Assembly: GCA_963840805.1 (NCBI GenBank)
Contig: CAWJAJ010000010.1
Location: 124,001 to 188,000, forward strand
Reading direction: 5' to 3'
Length of the DNA: 64,000 nucleotides
DNA from: CADEEN01 sp963840805
Lineage (GTDB): Bacteria > Pseudomonadota > Gammaproteobacteria > Burkholderiales > Burkholderiaceae_C
The position numbers and the translations under genes were made by a program. Under the pieces are notes generated by a model. The model did not search any database. It worked only from the letters and a program-made list of their open reading frames with translations, and was not told the DNA's origin. Each line of letters opens with the position of its first letter. Position 1 is the stretch's first letter. Below are positions 38,357 through 46,868 of this stretch, piece by piece.

Positions 38357-38893
38357 TCACTTCTTCGGGCCCGGCCATGCGGCCATGCCGCTGGCGATTT
38401 CCTGCCGCGCGGCATCGGGCCCTTCCCAGCCCACCACCTTGACCCACTTGTTGGGCTCGAGGTCCTTGTAGTGCTCGAAGAAGTGCTGGATCGCGTTCAG
38501 GCGCATCGGATTGACGTCCGCGGGCTTCTGCCAATGGTCGTACATCGGCAGGATCTTGCTCGTCGGCACCGCCAGCACCTTGGCGTCACCGCCCGCCTCG
38601 TCTGCCATCTTGAGGACACCGATCGGCCGGCAAGTCACCACCACGCCAGGGGTCAGCGCGAAGGGCGTGATCACCAGCACGTCGACCGGATCGCCGTCGT
38701 CAGAGAGCGTCTGTGGCACGTAGCCGTAATTGCAGGGGTAGTGCATCGCCGTGGTCATGAAGCGGTCGACGAACATCGCGCCGCTGTCCTTGTCGACCTC
38801 GTACTTGATCGGGTCGGCATTCATCGGGATCTCGATGATCACGTTGAACTCTTCGGGCGCCTTGGCGCCGGGCGTCACGTTGTGCAGGCTCAT
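38357..38893 (-). CDS. ppa: Soluble inorganic pyrophosphatase (family I)
   Basis: 178 residues from MSLHNVTPGAKAPEEFNVIIEIP. The signature DDGDPVDVLV gives the three catalytic Asp, with KYEVDKDSGAMFVDRF and YPCNYGYVPQT before it. It hydrolyses pyrophosphate and pulls biosynthetic reactions forward. It is divergent from hppA, the membrane pyrophosphatase, with 212 bases between starts, so one region may set the balance between dissipating and conserving the energy of pyrophosphate. Confidence 0.96.
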   Translation of the reverse strand: MSLHNVTPGAKAPEEFNVIIEIPMNADPIKYEVDKDSGAMFVDRFMTTAMHYPCNYGYVPQTLSDDGDPVDVLVITPFALTPGVVVTCRPIGVLKMADEAGGDAKVLAVPTSKILPMYDHWQKPADVNPMRLNAIQHFFEHYKDLEPNKWVKVVGWEGPDAARQEIASGMAAWPGPKK

Positions 38894-39105
38894 GGAAACA
38901 CCAATCGGCAGGGGAAGGCCCGATTCTACGGAGGCCCCTTGCGCGGCCCTGACCGCCTTCGCCGCCGTGCAACAGGCGCGGGAAAAACACGTCGAGGCCA
39001 CCCCGCGGCATCGCGTAGCATTGAGGGTTGATCCGGCGGCCGCTGCTGCCGGGGTAGAAAAATCCATCCCTCCCAGGGCCTGAATCAATAAGAGGAGCCA
39101 CCTTC

Positions 39106-41592
39106 ATGTCGACCACCATGGCGCTCTATGTCGCGCTTGCCTGCGGCCTGGCCGCAGTGCTCTACGGCTTCATCCAGCGCAGCTGGATCCTGAAGCAGGA
39201 TGCGGGCAACGCCCGCATGCAGGAGATCGCCGGTGCCATCCAGCAAGGGGCTGCGGCCTACCTGGCAAGGCAATACAAGACGATCGCCATCGTCGGTGTG
39301 GTACTGGCCATCCTGATCGCAATCTTCCTCGATGGCACCACCGCCTCGGGCTTCGTGCTCGGCGCGTTGCTGTCGGGCGCCTGCGGCTTCATCGGCATGA
39401 ACGTGTCGGTGCGTGCCAACGTGCGCACGGCGCAGGCCGCCACCAAAGGCATCGGCCCGGCGCTCGATGTCGCTTTCAAGGGCGGCGCGATCACCGGCAT
39501 GCTGGTCGTCGGCCTGGGCCTGCTGGGCGTCGGCATCTTCTTCTGGTTCACGACCATGAACGGCCAGATGACGCCCGACAAGAGCCTGGCCACGGTGTTG
39601 AAGCCGATGCTCGGTTTTGCATTCGGCGCGTCGTTGATCTCGATCTTCGCGCGTCTGGGCGGCGGCATCTTCACCAAGGGCGCCGACGTCGGCGCCGATC
39701 TGGTGGGCAAGGTCGAGGCCGGCATTCCGGAAGACGACCCACGCAACCCGGCCGTGATCGCCGACAACGTCGGCGACAACGTCGGGGATTGCGCCGGCAT
39801 GGCTGCCGACCTGTTCGAGACCTATGCCGTGACACTGATCGCGACGATGGCGCTCGGCGCACTGGTCGTCAGCGCCGCGCCGATGGCCGCGGTGATGTAC
39901 CCGCTGGTGCTGGGTGGCGTGTCGATCATTGCGTCGATCATCGGCTGCGGCTTCGTCAAGGCCAGCCCCGGCATGAAGAACGTGATGCCGGCCTTGTACA
40001 AGGGCCTGGCGGTAGCCGGCGTGCTGTCGCTGATTGCCTTCTACTTCGTCACTGCCGCGGTGATGCCGGCCGACGCGCTCGGCGCCGGCACGCACATCCG
40101 CCTGTTCGGCGCCTGCGCCGTCGGCCTGGTGCTGACCGCGGCGATGGTCTGGATCACCGAGTTCTACACCGGCACCCAGTACAGCCCCGTGCAACACATC
40201 GCAGCGGCTTCGACCACCGGCCACGGCACCAACATCATTGCCGGCCTGGGCGTGTCGATGCGCTCGACGGCCTGGCCGGTGCTGTTCGTCTGCGTCGCGA
40301 TCCTGGTGGCCTACAACCTGGCCGGTCTGTACGGTATCGCCGTGGCCGCCACTTCGATGCTGAGCATGGCCGGCATCGTCGTTGCGCTCGACGCCTACGG
40401 CCCGATCACCGACAACGCCGGCGGCATCGCCGAGATGGCCGAACTGCCGAAGAGCGTGCGTGACGTGACCGACCCGCTCGACGCCGTCGGCAACACCACC
40501 AAGGCCGTGACCAAGGGCTATGCGATCGGCTCGGCCGGCCTCGCCGCGCTGGTGCTGTTCGCCGACTACACGCACTCGCTCGAGAGCCGCGGCCTCGCCG
40601 TGAGTTTCGACCTGAGCGAACCGAGGGTCATCGTCGGCCTGTTCATCGGTGGCCTGATCCCTTACCTGTTCGGCGCCATGGCGATGGAAGCCGTGGGCCG
40701 CGCCGCCGGCTCGGTGGTGGTCGAGGTGCGCCGCCAGTTCAAGGAGATCAAGGGCATCATGGAAGGCACCGCCAAGCCCGAGTACGGCACGGCGGTCGAC
40801 ATGCTGACCAAGGCAGCGATCAAGGAGATGATGATTCCGTCGCTGCTGCCGGTGATCGTGCCGGTCGTCGTTGGCCTGCTGCTCGGCCCTGCCGCGCTCG
40901 GCGGCCTGCTGATGGGCACCATCGTGACGGGCCTGTTCGTCGCGATCTCGATGTGCACCGGCGGCGGTGCCTGGGACAACGCCAAGAAGTACATCGAAGA
41001 CGGCCATCACGGCGGCAAGGGCAGCGAGGCACACAAGGCGGCCGTCACCGGCGACACCGTGGGCGACCCCTACAAGGACACCGCCGGCCCGGCCGTCAAC
41101 CCGCTGATCAAGATCATCAACATCGTGGCCTTGCTGATCGTGCCGCTGCTGCCGGCCGGGACCGCGACCACGGCGTCGCACTCGGCGCCGGCAGCAGCTG
41201 CCGCCGCCGCGCCCGCACCGGTAGCCGCGACGCCAGCACCTGTGGTTGCGGCCGCGCCGCTGGCCTCGGCCGCAGCGGCTGCGATGACGCCGGAAGCCAA
41301 GTTCCTGTTCGACAGCGGCAAGTCCGATCTGCCGGCCAACGCGGCCGACAGCATTTCCAAGCTCGCGGCCGCAGCGAAGGGCGGCACCGGCAAGCTCGTG
41401 GTCAGCGGTTTCCACGACGCGGCGGGTGATCCGGCCAAGAATGCCGAACTGGCCAAGCAGCGTGCCTTCGCCGTGCGCGACGCGCTCAAGGCCGCCGGCG
41501 TCGCCGAAGATCGCATCGAGTTGAAGAAGCCCGAGCAAATCAACGCCGGCAGCGCCGACGACGCTCGCCGCGTCGAGGTCAAGCTGATGTGA
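39106..41592 (+). CDS. hppA: Proton-pumping membrane pyrophosphatase with C-terminal OmpA-like domain
   Basis: 828 residues. Residues 1-690 are a membrane pyrophosphatase with DVGADLVGKVEAGIPEDD and NVGDNVGDCAGMAADLFE. K466 and T469 in GNTTKAVTKGYAIGSA are the residues typical of potassium-independent proton pumps. An Ala/Pro linker (about 690-726) leads to an OmpA-like domain (727-828) with D771 in HDAAGDPAKN, R786 in AKQRAFAVRDAL and ARRVEVKLM. The spacing of D771 and R786 is 15, as for the peptidoglycan-binding D271 and R286 of E. coli OmpA. Pyrophosphatase C-termini face the outside, so the extra domain could reach peptidoglycan. GAGGAG precedes the start. Confidence 0.95.
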   Translation: MSTTMALYVALACGLAAVLYGFIQRSWILKQDAGNARMQEIAGAIQQGAAAYLARQYKTIAIVGVVLAILIAIFLDGTTASGFVLGALLSGACGFIGMNVSVRANVRTAQAATKGIGPALDVAFKGGAITGMLVVGLGLLGVGIFFWFTTMNGQMTPDKSLATVLKPMLGFAFGASLISIFARLGGGIFTKGADVGADLVGKVEAGIPEDDPRNPAVIADNVGDNVGDCAGMAADLFETYAVTLIATMALGALVVSAAPMAAVMYPLVLGGVSIIASIIGCGFVKASPGMKNVMPALYKGLAVAGVLSLIAFYFVTAAVMPADALGAGTHIRLFGACAVGLVLTAAMVWITEFYTGTQYSPVQHIAAASTTGHGTNIIAGLGVSMRSTAWPVLFVCVAILVAYNLAGLYGIAVAATSMLSMAGIVVALDAYGPITDNAGGIAEMAELPKSVRDVTDPLDAVGNTTKAVTKGYAIGSAGLAALVLFADYTHSLESRGLAVSFDLSEPRVIVGLFIGGLIPYLFGAMAMEAVGRAAGSVVVEVRRQFKEIKGIMEGTAKPEYGTAVDMLTKAAIKEMMIPSLLPVIVPVVVGLLLGPAALGGLLMGTIVTGLFVAISMCTGGGAWDNAKKYIEDGHHGGKGSEAHKAAVTGDTVGDPYKDTAGPAVNPLIKIINIVALLIVPLLPAGTATTASHSAPAAAAAAAPAPVAATPAPVVAAAPLASAAAAAMTPEAKFLFDSGKSDLPANAADSISKLAAAAKGGTGKLVVSGFHDAAGDPAKNAELAKQRAFAVRDALKAAGVAEDRIELKKPEQINAGSADDARRVEVKLM

Positions 41593-41620
41593 TGCGTACG
41601 GCAAGACGCTGCACACTGGA

Positions 41621-41651
41621 GGGCCGGCACTGACCGGCCCTTTTCTTTCTT
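41621..41651 (+). terminator. Rho-independent terminator after hppA
   Basis: GGGCCGG (41621-41627) and CCGGCCC (41634-41640) form a 7-bp GC stem with a six-base loop. It is followed by TTTTCTTTCTTT. This is the clearest intrinsic terminator on the plus strand and separates hppA from the acyltransferase gene. Confidence 0.88.
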
Positions 41652-41680
41652 TCCGTACGACCGACAGGAGAGGCCCATCG

Positions 41681-43135
41681 ATGTCCGCCACCCGCCTGAA
41701 TCCGCTCGACGCCTCGTGGCTCTATACCGAGTCGCGTACGACGCCGATGCACGTGGGTGCTCTGTTGCCATTTCGCCTTCCCGCTGGCGCGCCGAAGGAC
41801 TTCGGCCGCCGCCTGATAGCCGACTTGAAGAAGCACCAGAAGTTCGCCGCGCCCTGGAATCGCCGGCTGAAGTCGGGCCTATTGAAAATGCCCGTCCACT
41901 ACTGGGTCGACGACGACGACATCGACCTCGAGGCGCATCTGCGTCATGCCGCGCTGCCGCATCCGGGCGGCGAACGTGAACTCGGCGAGCTGATCGCGCG
42001 CCTGCACAGTCAGCCGCTGGATCTTTCGCGCCCACCCTGGGAGTGCACGCTCATCGAAGGCCTGGACGGGGGCCGATTTGCCTTCTTCGTCAAGATGCAC
42101 CACTCGCTGATCGACGGCGTCAGCGGCATGAAGTTGCTGCAACGGGCCATGCCCGACGATGCCGCGAAGAGCCTGTCCGTGCCGCCGTTCTGGGCCGTCG
42201 GCCTGGCGTCCTCGCGCAAGAGCGCCGCGCAACCACCGGAGCGCGACACGCGCGCGGCCACGTTCAGCAACGCCGCGACTGCGGCCATCGAGGCCCTGCG
42301 CGGTCAGATCGGCACCGTGCCACAACTGCTGCTGGCTTTTGCCAAGCTGTTGCGCACCTCGGGCCCCGCCGATGAGTCGCTGCAAATGCCGTTCGGCGCA
42401 CCGCAATCCATTCTCAACGGCCGCGTGCGTGCCAAGCGCCGCTTCGCCACGCAGCAAATCGCGATCGATCGCATGAAGGCACTCGCGCAAGCCGCCGGCT
42501 GCACGCTGAACGATCTGGTGCTGGCCACCTGTGGGGGCGCATTGAGGCACTTCCTCACCGACATCGGCGAGCTGCCGGAGCGGTCGCTGACCGCAGGCAT
42601 CCCGGTCTCCGTGCGGCCCAAGGACGACGAGAGCGCCGGCAATTCAATCACGTTCATCATCGCGACGCTCGGTACGGACATCGAAGATCCGATACAGCGC
42701 CTGGCGGCGATTCGCGCCTCGGTGAAGAGCGCGAAGGCACACGTGCAGAGCTTGCCTCGGCAGGCGATGACGCAATACACGATCGCGCTGATGGCGCCGA
42801 CGATCCTGACCCTGCTGACCGGCCTGGGCGGGCGCACGCGGCCGATGTTCAACATCACCATCTCGAACGTGCCCGGGCCGGACAAGCCGCTGTACTTTCG
42901 CGGTGCCGAGATGCTGGGCACCTTTCCGGCCTCGATCGTGACCCATGGCCAGGCGCTCAACATCACCTGCCAGAGCTACGCCGGCATGATGGATTTCGGC
43001 TTCACCGGCTGCCATGCGAGCCTGCCGCACATGCAGCGCATCGCCGTGTTCACCGGCATGGCGTTCGATGAACTCGAACGCCTGGTCTTGAAGCCGGCAA
43101 AGACACCGCGCCCGCGGCGCCGGGCGTTGCGCTGA
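41681..43135 (+). CDS. WS/DGAT-family O-acyltransferase
   Basis: 484 residues from MSATRLNPLDASWLYTESRTTPMHVG. The catalytic HHxxxDG motif is H140-H141-S-L-I-D145-G146, preceded by PLDLSRPPWE. The C-terminal half has NDLVLATCGGALRHFL and the ISNVPGPDKPLYF motif. Family members join fatty alcohols or diacylglycerol to acyl-CoA, making wax esters or triacylglycerol for storage; which product forms here is not evident. It is convergent with the Crp/Fnr gene, 11 bases apart. Confidence 0.92.
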   Translation: MSATRLNPLDASWLYTESRTTPMHVGALLPFRLPAGAPKDFGRRLIADLKKHQKFAAPWNRRLKSGLLKMPVHYWVDDDDIDLEAHLRHAALPHPGGERELGELIARLHSQPLDLSRPPWECTLIEGLDGGRFAFFVKMHHSLIDGVSGMKLLQRAMPDDAAKSLSVPPFWAVGLASSRKSAAQPPERDTRAATFSNAATAAIEALRGQIGTVPQLLLAFAKLLRTSGPADESLQMPFGAPQSILNGRVRAKRRFATQQIAIDRMKALAQAAGCTLNDLVLATCGGALRHFLTDIGELPERSLTAGIPVSVRPKDDESAGNSITFIIATLGTDIEDPIQRLAAIRASVKSAKAHVQSLPRQAMTQYTIALMAPTILTLLTGLGGRTRPMFNITISNVPGPDKPLYFRGAEMLGTFPASIVTHGQALNITCQSYAGMMDFGFTGCHASLPHMQRIAVFTGMAFDELERLVLKPAKTPRPRRRALR

Positions 43136-43146
43136 AGGCGCGGCCC

Positions 43147-43914
43147 TCAGGCCATCACGGGCAGCCGTGCGCACCCGACTGCGCCGCCGCCCTGTTCGAG
43201 TGCACTGCGGATGAAGCCGTCGAGCGCGGCGAGGCTGGGAATGCTCAGATCGCGACGGCCCTTCTCGTCGAAGCGGATCACGCCGCATTGCGCCAGGCGG
43301 CGCAGCGCGCGGCTGACCGTCTCCAGCGTCATGCCGAGGTAGTTGCCGATCTCGGCGCGCGTCATGTGCAGCGTGATCTGATCGGTGCGCAGGCCGCGCG
43401 CTGCCAGCGCCTGGGCCCAGTCCTTGATGAAGTCGGCGACGCGCGCGTCGGCTGGCAGCGTGCCCAGCGACAGCAGCGAATCGCAACCGCGTGCGATCTG
43501 GCGGCTCATCGCGGCGTGCATCAGGCGCATCAACTCGGGCTCGGCGGCACTGGCCGTCAACAGATCGACGTAACGCACGCTCCACACTTCTCCGGTGTCC
43601 AGCGCAATGGCGTCGCAGCCGTAACGACCTTCGGCAATGCCGTCGAAGCCGAGCCAATCACCGCGGAAGTGCAAGCCGACCACCTGGCCACGACCGTCGG
43701 CGGTGAAGTTGACGGTCTTGAACTGGCCGGAGTTGATCAGATGAAGGTGCGCGAACGGTGCGCCGCCCTCGTAGATGGCGTCACCCGCGTGGACCACACG
43801 GCGGGTGAACGGCAGCAGCCGCTGCACCAGCGCCAGGTTGTCGCGCCAGGCATGCGCCTCGTGGTTGGCATCGCCGTGCAAGGAATCGGGTGTCATGGTG
43901 ACGGTGGCGGTCAT
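43147..43914 (-). CDS. Crp/Fnr-family transcriptional regulator
   Basis: 255 residues from MTATVTMTPDSLHGDA, preceded by AGGAG. A cyclic-nucleotide-type sensor barrel (RRVVHAGDAIYEGGAPFAHLHLINSGQFKTVNF) is joined to a helix-turn-helix TRAEIGNYLGMTLETVSRALRRL. The E-x-x-SR arrangement (ETVSR) is that of FNR and predicts a TTGAT half-site. The N-terminal cysteine cluster of FNR is missing, so it is unlikely to hold an iron-sulfur sensor. The signal is unknown. A matching site lies upstream of its own start. Confidence 0.9.
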   Translation of the reverse strand: MTATVTMTPDSLHGDANHEAHAWRDNLALVQRLLPFTRRVVHAGDAIYEGGAPFAHLHLINSGQFKTVNFTADGRGQVVGLHFRGDWLGFDGIAEGRYGCDAIALDTGEVWSVRYVDLLTASAAEPELMRLMHAAMSRQIARGCDSLLSLGTLPADARVADFIKDWAQALAARGLRTDQITLHMTRAEIGNYLGMTLETVSRALRRLAQCGVIRFDEKGRRDLSIPSLAALDGFIRSALEQGGGAVGCARLPVMA

Positions 43915-43982
43915 CGCGGTACTCCTGGTGGGCTGACATCGGTTGCGCAATGTCAAGGAGCGTAGGCACCACGTGCAAATGC

Positions 43983-43996
43983 TTGATGCATCGCAA
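43983..43996 (-). promoter_or_regulatory. FNR-type site upstream of the Crp/Fnr gene
   Basis: TTGATGCATCGCAA matches TTGAT-N4-ATCAA at eight of ten fixed positions. It is centred about 75 bases before the start codon of a regulator whose recognition helix predicts this sequence. Autoregulation is therefore likely but not shown. Confidence 0.4.
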
Positions 43997-44059
43997 AGGC
44001 CGCTCGGCAACGTTGTGTAAACGGCGCGTAAATCGCGGTCGACCGCTCCACCATGAAAA

Positions 44060-44077
44060 ACGGCCCCGCCGGGCCGT
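44060..44077 (-). terminator. Terminator after tRNA-His
   Basis: ACGGCCC and GGGCCGT form a 7-bp stem with a four-base loop. On the minus strand the stem runs directly into TTTTT (44055-44059 read in complement). It lies 16 bases beyond the tRNA 3' end. Confidence 0.8.
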
Positions 44078-44092
44078 CTTCAGTACTCTGTA

Positions 44093-44168
44093 TGGGGTGG
44101 CTGATGGGACTCGAACCCACGACGACCAGAATCACAATCTGGGACTCTACCAACTGAGCTACAGCCAC
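44093..44168 (-). tRNA. tRNA-His (GTG)
   Basis: On the minus strand it reads GTGGCTGTAGCTCAGTTGG, with anticodon loop ATTGTGATT (GTG), T-arm GTGGGTTCGAGTCCCAT and 3' end CAGCCACCCCA including CCA. The discriminator is C, as in bacterial tRNA-His. Confidence 0.95.
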
Positions 44169-44208
44169 CGCAGAGGCGCGAATTATAGCGATCGCCTTGC
44201 GGCGGCCG

Positions 44209-46134
44209 TCACTTGGGCGCCGCCGTTGTCGCCACGGCGGCAACGGCGTCCGCCTCGATCGCGGCCTTGAAGCGGGTCTTCAGCGCGCTGTAGTACGCCT
44301 GGGCTTCGGCGGCGCCCCAGGCTTGGGAATATCGCGGCAGCAACTGCGTCAGTTCCGGGGCGTCCGCAGGCGGCGGCTTGATGGCCGTCAACCGCACCAC
44401 CGCATAGCCGGCCTCGCCGAGGTCCACGCCCAGCCACTGCGGCAGCTTCGTGGCATCGGCGCGCAGCACCGCATCGACCAGGGCCCGCGGCTGGCTTTGC
44501 GCGCTGGCGCGCGACAACATCACGGCGGCGGGCAGCGCCGAGGTGTCGCCACCGGCACGCAACTCGGCCAGCCTGGCTTCACCCGCCTTGCGCGCCCTTG
44601 CCGCGGCTTGCTCTGCGATCACGCGCTGGCGCACCTGGGGCAACACCTCGGCCAAGGCCTGCACGCGGGCCGGCGTGTGTTGCACCACGCGCGCGGCAGC
44701 CAATTGGTTGGGCCCGACCTCGACGGCTTCGGTGTTGCGCTTGTTCCTCACCGCCTCGTTGCCGAACACGGCCTCCAGCAGCTTGGCCGACGCCAGCGCG
44801 CCCGTGGCGCCGGCCGCCGGCGTGCGTTGCACCGTCGCGGTCTGCTTTTTCAGCTTGAGCTTGTCGATCACCGGCTGCAGGCTGTCGGCCTGCTCGTAGA
44901 CGGTGTTGCTGAACTGCTCGGCGACCTCGGCATAGCGCTTCTGCGCCAACTGCTTCTTGACCTCGTCCTCGATCTCGGCCCGCACGGCGTCGAACGGCTT
45001 CTTGTCGCCGCCGCGCACGGCATCGAGGCGGATGATGTGGTAGCCGAAATCGGTCTCGACGACGTTGCTGATCTCGCCGGTCTTCATCGCGAAGGCGGCG
45101 TCTTCGAACGGCTTGACCATCGCGCCGCGGGCAAAGAAGTCGAGGTCACCGCCGCGTTGTGCGGAACCGGTGTCGCTCGAATTCTTCTTGGCCACGTCGG
45201 CGAACGATGCCGGGTTCTTGCGCAATTCGGCCAGCAGTGCCTCGGCCTTGGCTTTGGCCTGCGCGCGCTCGGTTGCCGGCGCATCCTTGGCGGCACCGAT
45301 CAGCACATGGCTCGCGCGTCGTTCCTCGGCCGCCGTATAGCGCGACGCATTCTCGCTGTAGTACTTTCGCAGATCCTCCTCGGGCACGTTGATACCGGCC
45401 TTCAGGACATCGAGGTCGAGCACCACGTATTCGATGCTGGCCTGCTCCGGGGCACGAAAATCGGCCTCGTGGGCCTTGTGGAACGCCGCCAGTTCGGCGT
45501 CGCTGGGCGCGATGTTCGCGGCCTGCTGCGCGGCGTCGAAGCGCAGCACCTGCACCTCGCGCTGCTGCAGCAGCGCATCGAGTGCAATGCGCCCGGGCGC
45601 GCCGGCCGGCGACACGCTGGCCGTCACGCCGCCGAGCACCTGGCGCAGCACGAGGTCCTGCCGCATGTTGGCTTCGAAACCCTCGATGGTCATGCCTTGC
45701 GCCTCGATCAGCACCTTGTAGGCCGCCACATCCATGCTGCCATCGGGACGCCGCAAGGCCGCCAATTGGGGCACCGTCATCAGCTCGCGCTGCAGGCGCT
45801 CGTCACCGACAGTGAAGTGGGCACGGGTCGCCGCCGCGAACAGCACCCGCTCGCGCACCAGGTTCTCGAGCGTCTCGCGCTTGACCTCGGGGCTGTCGAA
45901 CACGGCCACGTCGAGGTTGGGCATCTGGCGCCGCATCTGCTCGGCCTGGCGACGGTGCGCCGCATCCCAATCGGCCCGCGTGATCTTCTGGCCATCGACC
46001 TTGGCCACCGCGGCGCTGCCGGCATCCTGGAACTGGCTGTAGCCCTGCACGCCGAAGAACACGAACGACGGGAAGATCAGCAACACCAACACGAAGAACA
46101 GCACGCGGTTGTGGTTGCGGACGAAATCGAACAT
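44209..46134 (-). CDS. ppiD: PpiD-type periplasmic folding chaperone
   Basis: 641 residues. A single N-terminal membrane anchor (NRVLFFVLVLLIFPSFVFFGV) is followed by SurA_N-like helices, a parvulin domain (about 280-375: ERRASHVLIGAAKDAPATE...FADVAKKNSSDTGSAQRGGDLDFFARG...FGYHIIRLD) and a long helical C-terminus. It assists folding of proteins emerging from the Sec translocon in the periplasm. It lies between tRNA-His and tRNA-Val on the same strand. Confidence 0.95.
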   Translation of the reverse strand: MFDFVRNHNRVLFFVLVLLIFPSFVFFGVQGYSQFQDAGSAAVAKVDGQKITRADWDAAHRRQAEQMRRQMPNLDVAVFDSPEVKRETLENLVRERVLFAAATRAHFTVGDERLQRELMTVPQLAALRRPDGSMDVAAYKVLIEAQGMTIEGFEANMRQDLVLRQVLGGVTASVSPAGAPGRIALDALLQQREVQVLRFDAAQQAANIAPSDAELAAFHKAHEADFRAPEQASIEYVVLDLDVLKAGINVPEEDLRKYYSENASRYTAAEERRASHVLIGAAKDAPATERAQAKAKAEALLAELRKNPASFADVAKKNSSDTGSAQRGGDLDFFARGAMVKPFEDAAFAMKTGEISNVVETDFGYHIIRLDAVRGGDKKPFDAVRAEIEDEVKKQLAQKRYAEVAEQFSNTVYEQADSLQPVIDKLKLKKQTATVQRTPAAGATGALASAKLLEAVFGNEAVRNKRNTEAVEVGPNQLAAARVVQHTPARVQALAEVLPQVRQRVIAEQAAARARKAGEARLAELRAGGDTSALPAAVMLSRASAQSQPRALVDAVLRADATKLPQWLGVDLGEAGYAVVRLTAIKPPPADAPELTQLLPRYSQAWGAAEAQAYYSALKTRFKAAIEADAVAAVATTAAPK

Positions 46135-46184
46135 GGGTGGGAACCTTCTGCACAGATGCGGCGGAATGCGCCGGCTTCAGACGG

Positions 46185-46214
46185 CACGAAGGCGAACCGA
46201 GGTTCGCCTTCGTG
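46185..46214. repeat. 14-bp perfect palindrome with 2-base spacer
   Basis: CACGAAGGCGAACC and GGTTCGCCTTCGTG are exact reverse complements separated by GA. The hairpin sits between tRNA-Val and ppiD, with no U run on either strand, so it is not an ordinary terminator. It may be a REP-like element or an mRNA-protecting hairpin in the ppiD leader. Confidence 0.7.
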
Positions 46215-46310
46215 GGGCCGCGGGCCGGGCGGTCGGGCTGGCGCCGCATGGCGCACGCGAGCCTCGTCGAAGTCGCGCGATTCTAGCCGAGCGTGCCGGC
46301 TGCGCTCGGG

Positions 46311-46386
46311 TGGTGGGTGCTGACGGGCTCGAACCGCCGACCTACGCCTTGTAAGGGCGCCGCTCTACCAACTGAGCTAAGCACCC
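46311..46386 (-). tRNA. tRNA-Val (TAC)
   Basis: On the minus strand it reads GGGTGCTTAGCTCAGTTGG, with anticodon loop CTTACAA (TAC), T-arm GGCGGTTCGAGCCCGTC and 3' end AGCACCCACCA with CCA encoded. All stems pair. Confidence 0.95.
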
Positions 46387-46435
46387 GGCCTGGGATCACG
46401 GACCGCACCTGCCCTGGGATGCGGCCCCGACACGC

Positions 46436-46708
46436 TCAGTTCAACGCGTCCTTCAAGGCCTTGCCCGGACGGAACTTGGGCACCTTGGCGGCCTTGATCT
46501 TGATGTTGGCGCCGGTGCGCGGATTGCGGCCGCTGCGTGCGGCACGCTTGGTCACGGCGAAAGTCCCGAACCCGACCAGCGACACACTGCCACCGCGCTT
46601 GAGCGTGGTCTTGACGCCGCCAATCATGGCTTCCAAGGCGCGGGTCGCGGCAGCTTTGGAGATGTCGGCCTGCTTGGCGATGTGCTCGATCAGTTCAGAC
46701 TTGTTCAC
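46436..46708 (-). CDS. hupB: HU-family DNA-binding protein, beta type
   Basis: 90 residues from GTG (VNKSELIEHIAKQADISKAAATRAL). The HU signature GFGTFAVTKRAARSGRNPRTG with the beta-arm Arg and Pro residues is complete, and it ends KFRPGKALKDALN. HU bends and compacts DNA as dimers in the nucleoid. The GTG lies at the conserved family start. A longer frame upstream is not conserved. It is followed by tRNA-Val and ppiD, similar to the lon-hupB-ppiD order elsewhere but without lon. Confidence 0.95.
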   Translation of the reverse strand: MNKSELIEHIAKQADISKAAATRALEAMIGGVKTTLKRGGSVSLVGFGTFAVTKRAARSGRNPRTGANIKIKAAKVPKFRPGKALKDALN

Positions 46709-46868
46709 GAAAGGGTCCCCTCGTTCGTCAATTGGGTTGTCGCTCGGTATTCTTGTCCGGGCCGTCGCGTCGCAAGGAGGCGCCGACGCCCTGTCGACCG
46801 GTCGATTACAGCCGCGCCCCCTGCGGGTGTCAAGGCTGCAGAGCAAGACAGGAGCGCGATTCTATGCG

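Noticed and set aside
39085..41691. 868-codon open frame antisense to hppA
   Set aside because: It mirrors hppA codon by codon, is rich in His, Arg, Gly and Asp, and has no recognisable domain. It is a high-GC shadow.
46436..46846. 136-codon version of HU
   Set aside because: The first 46 codons lack conservation; the family starts at the GTG giving VNKSELIEHIA.
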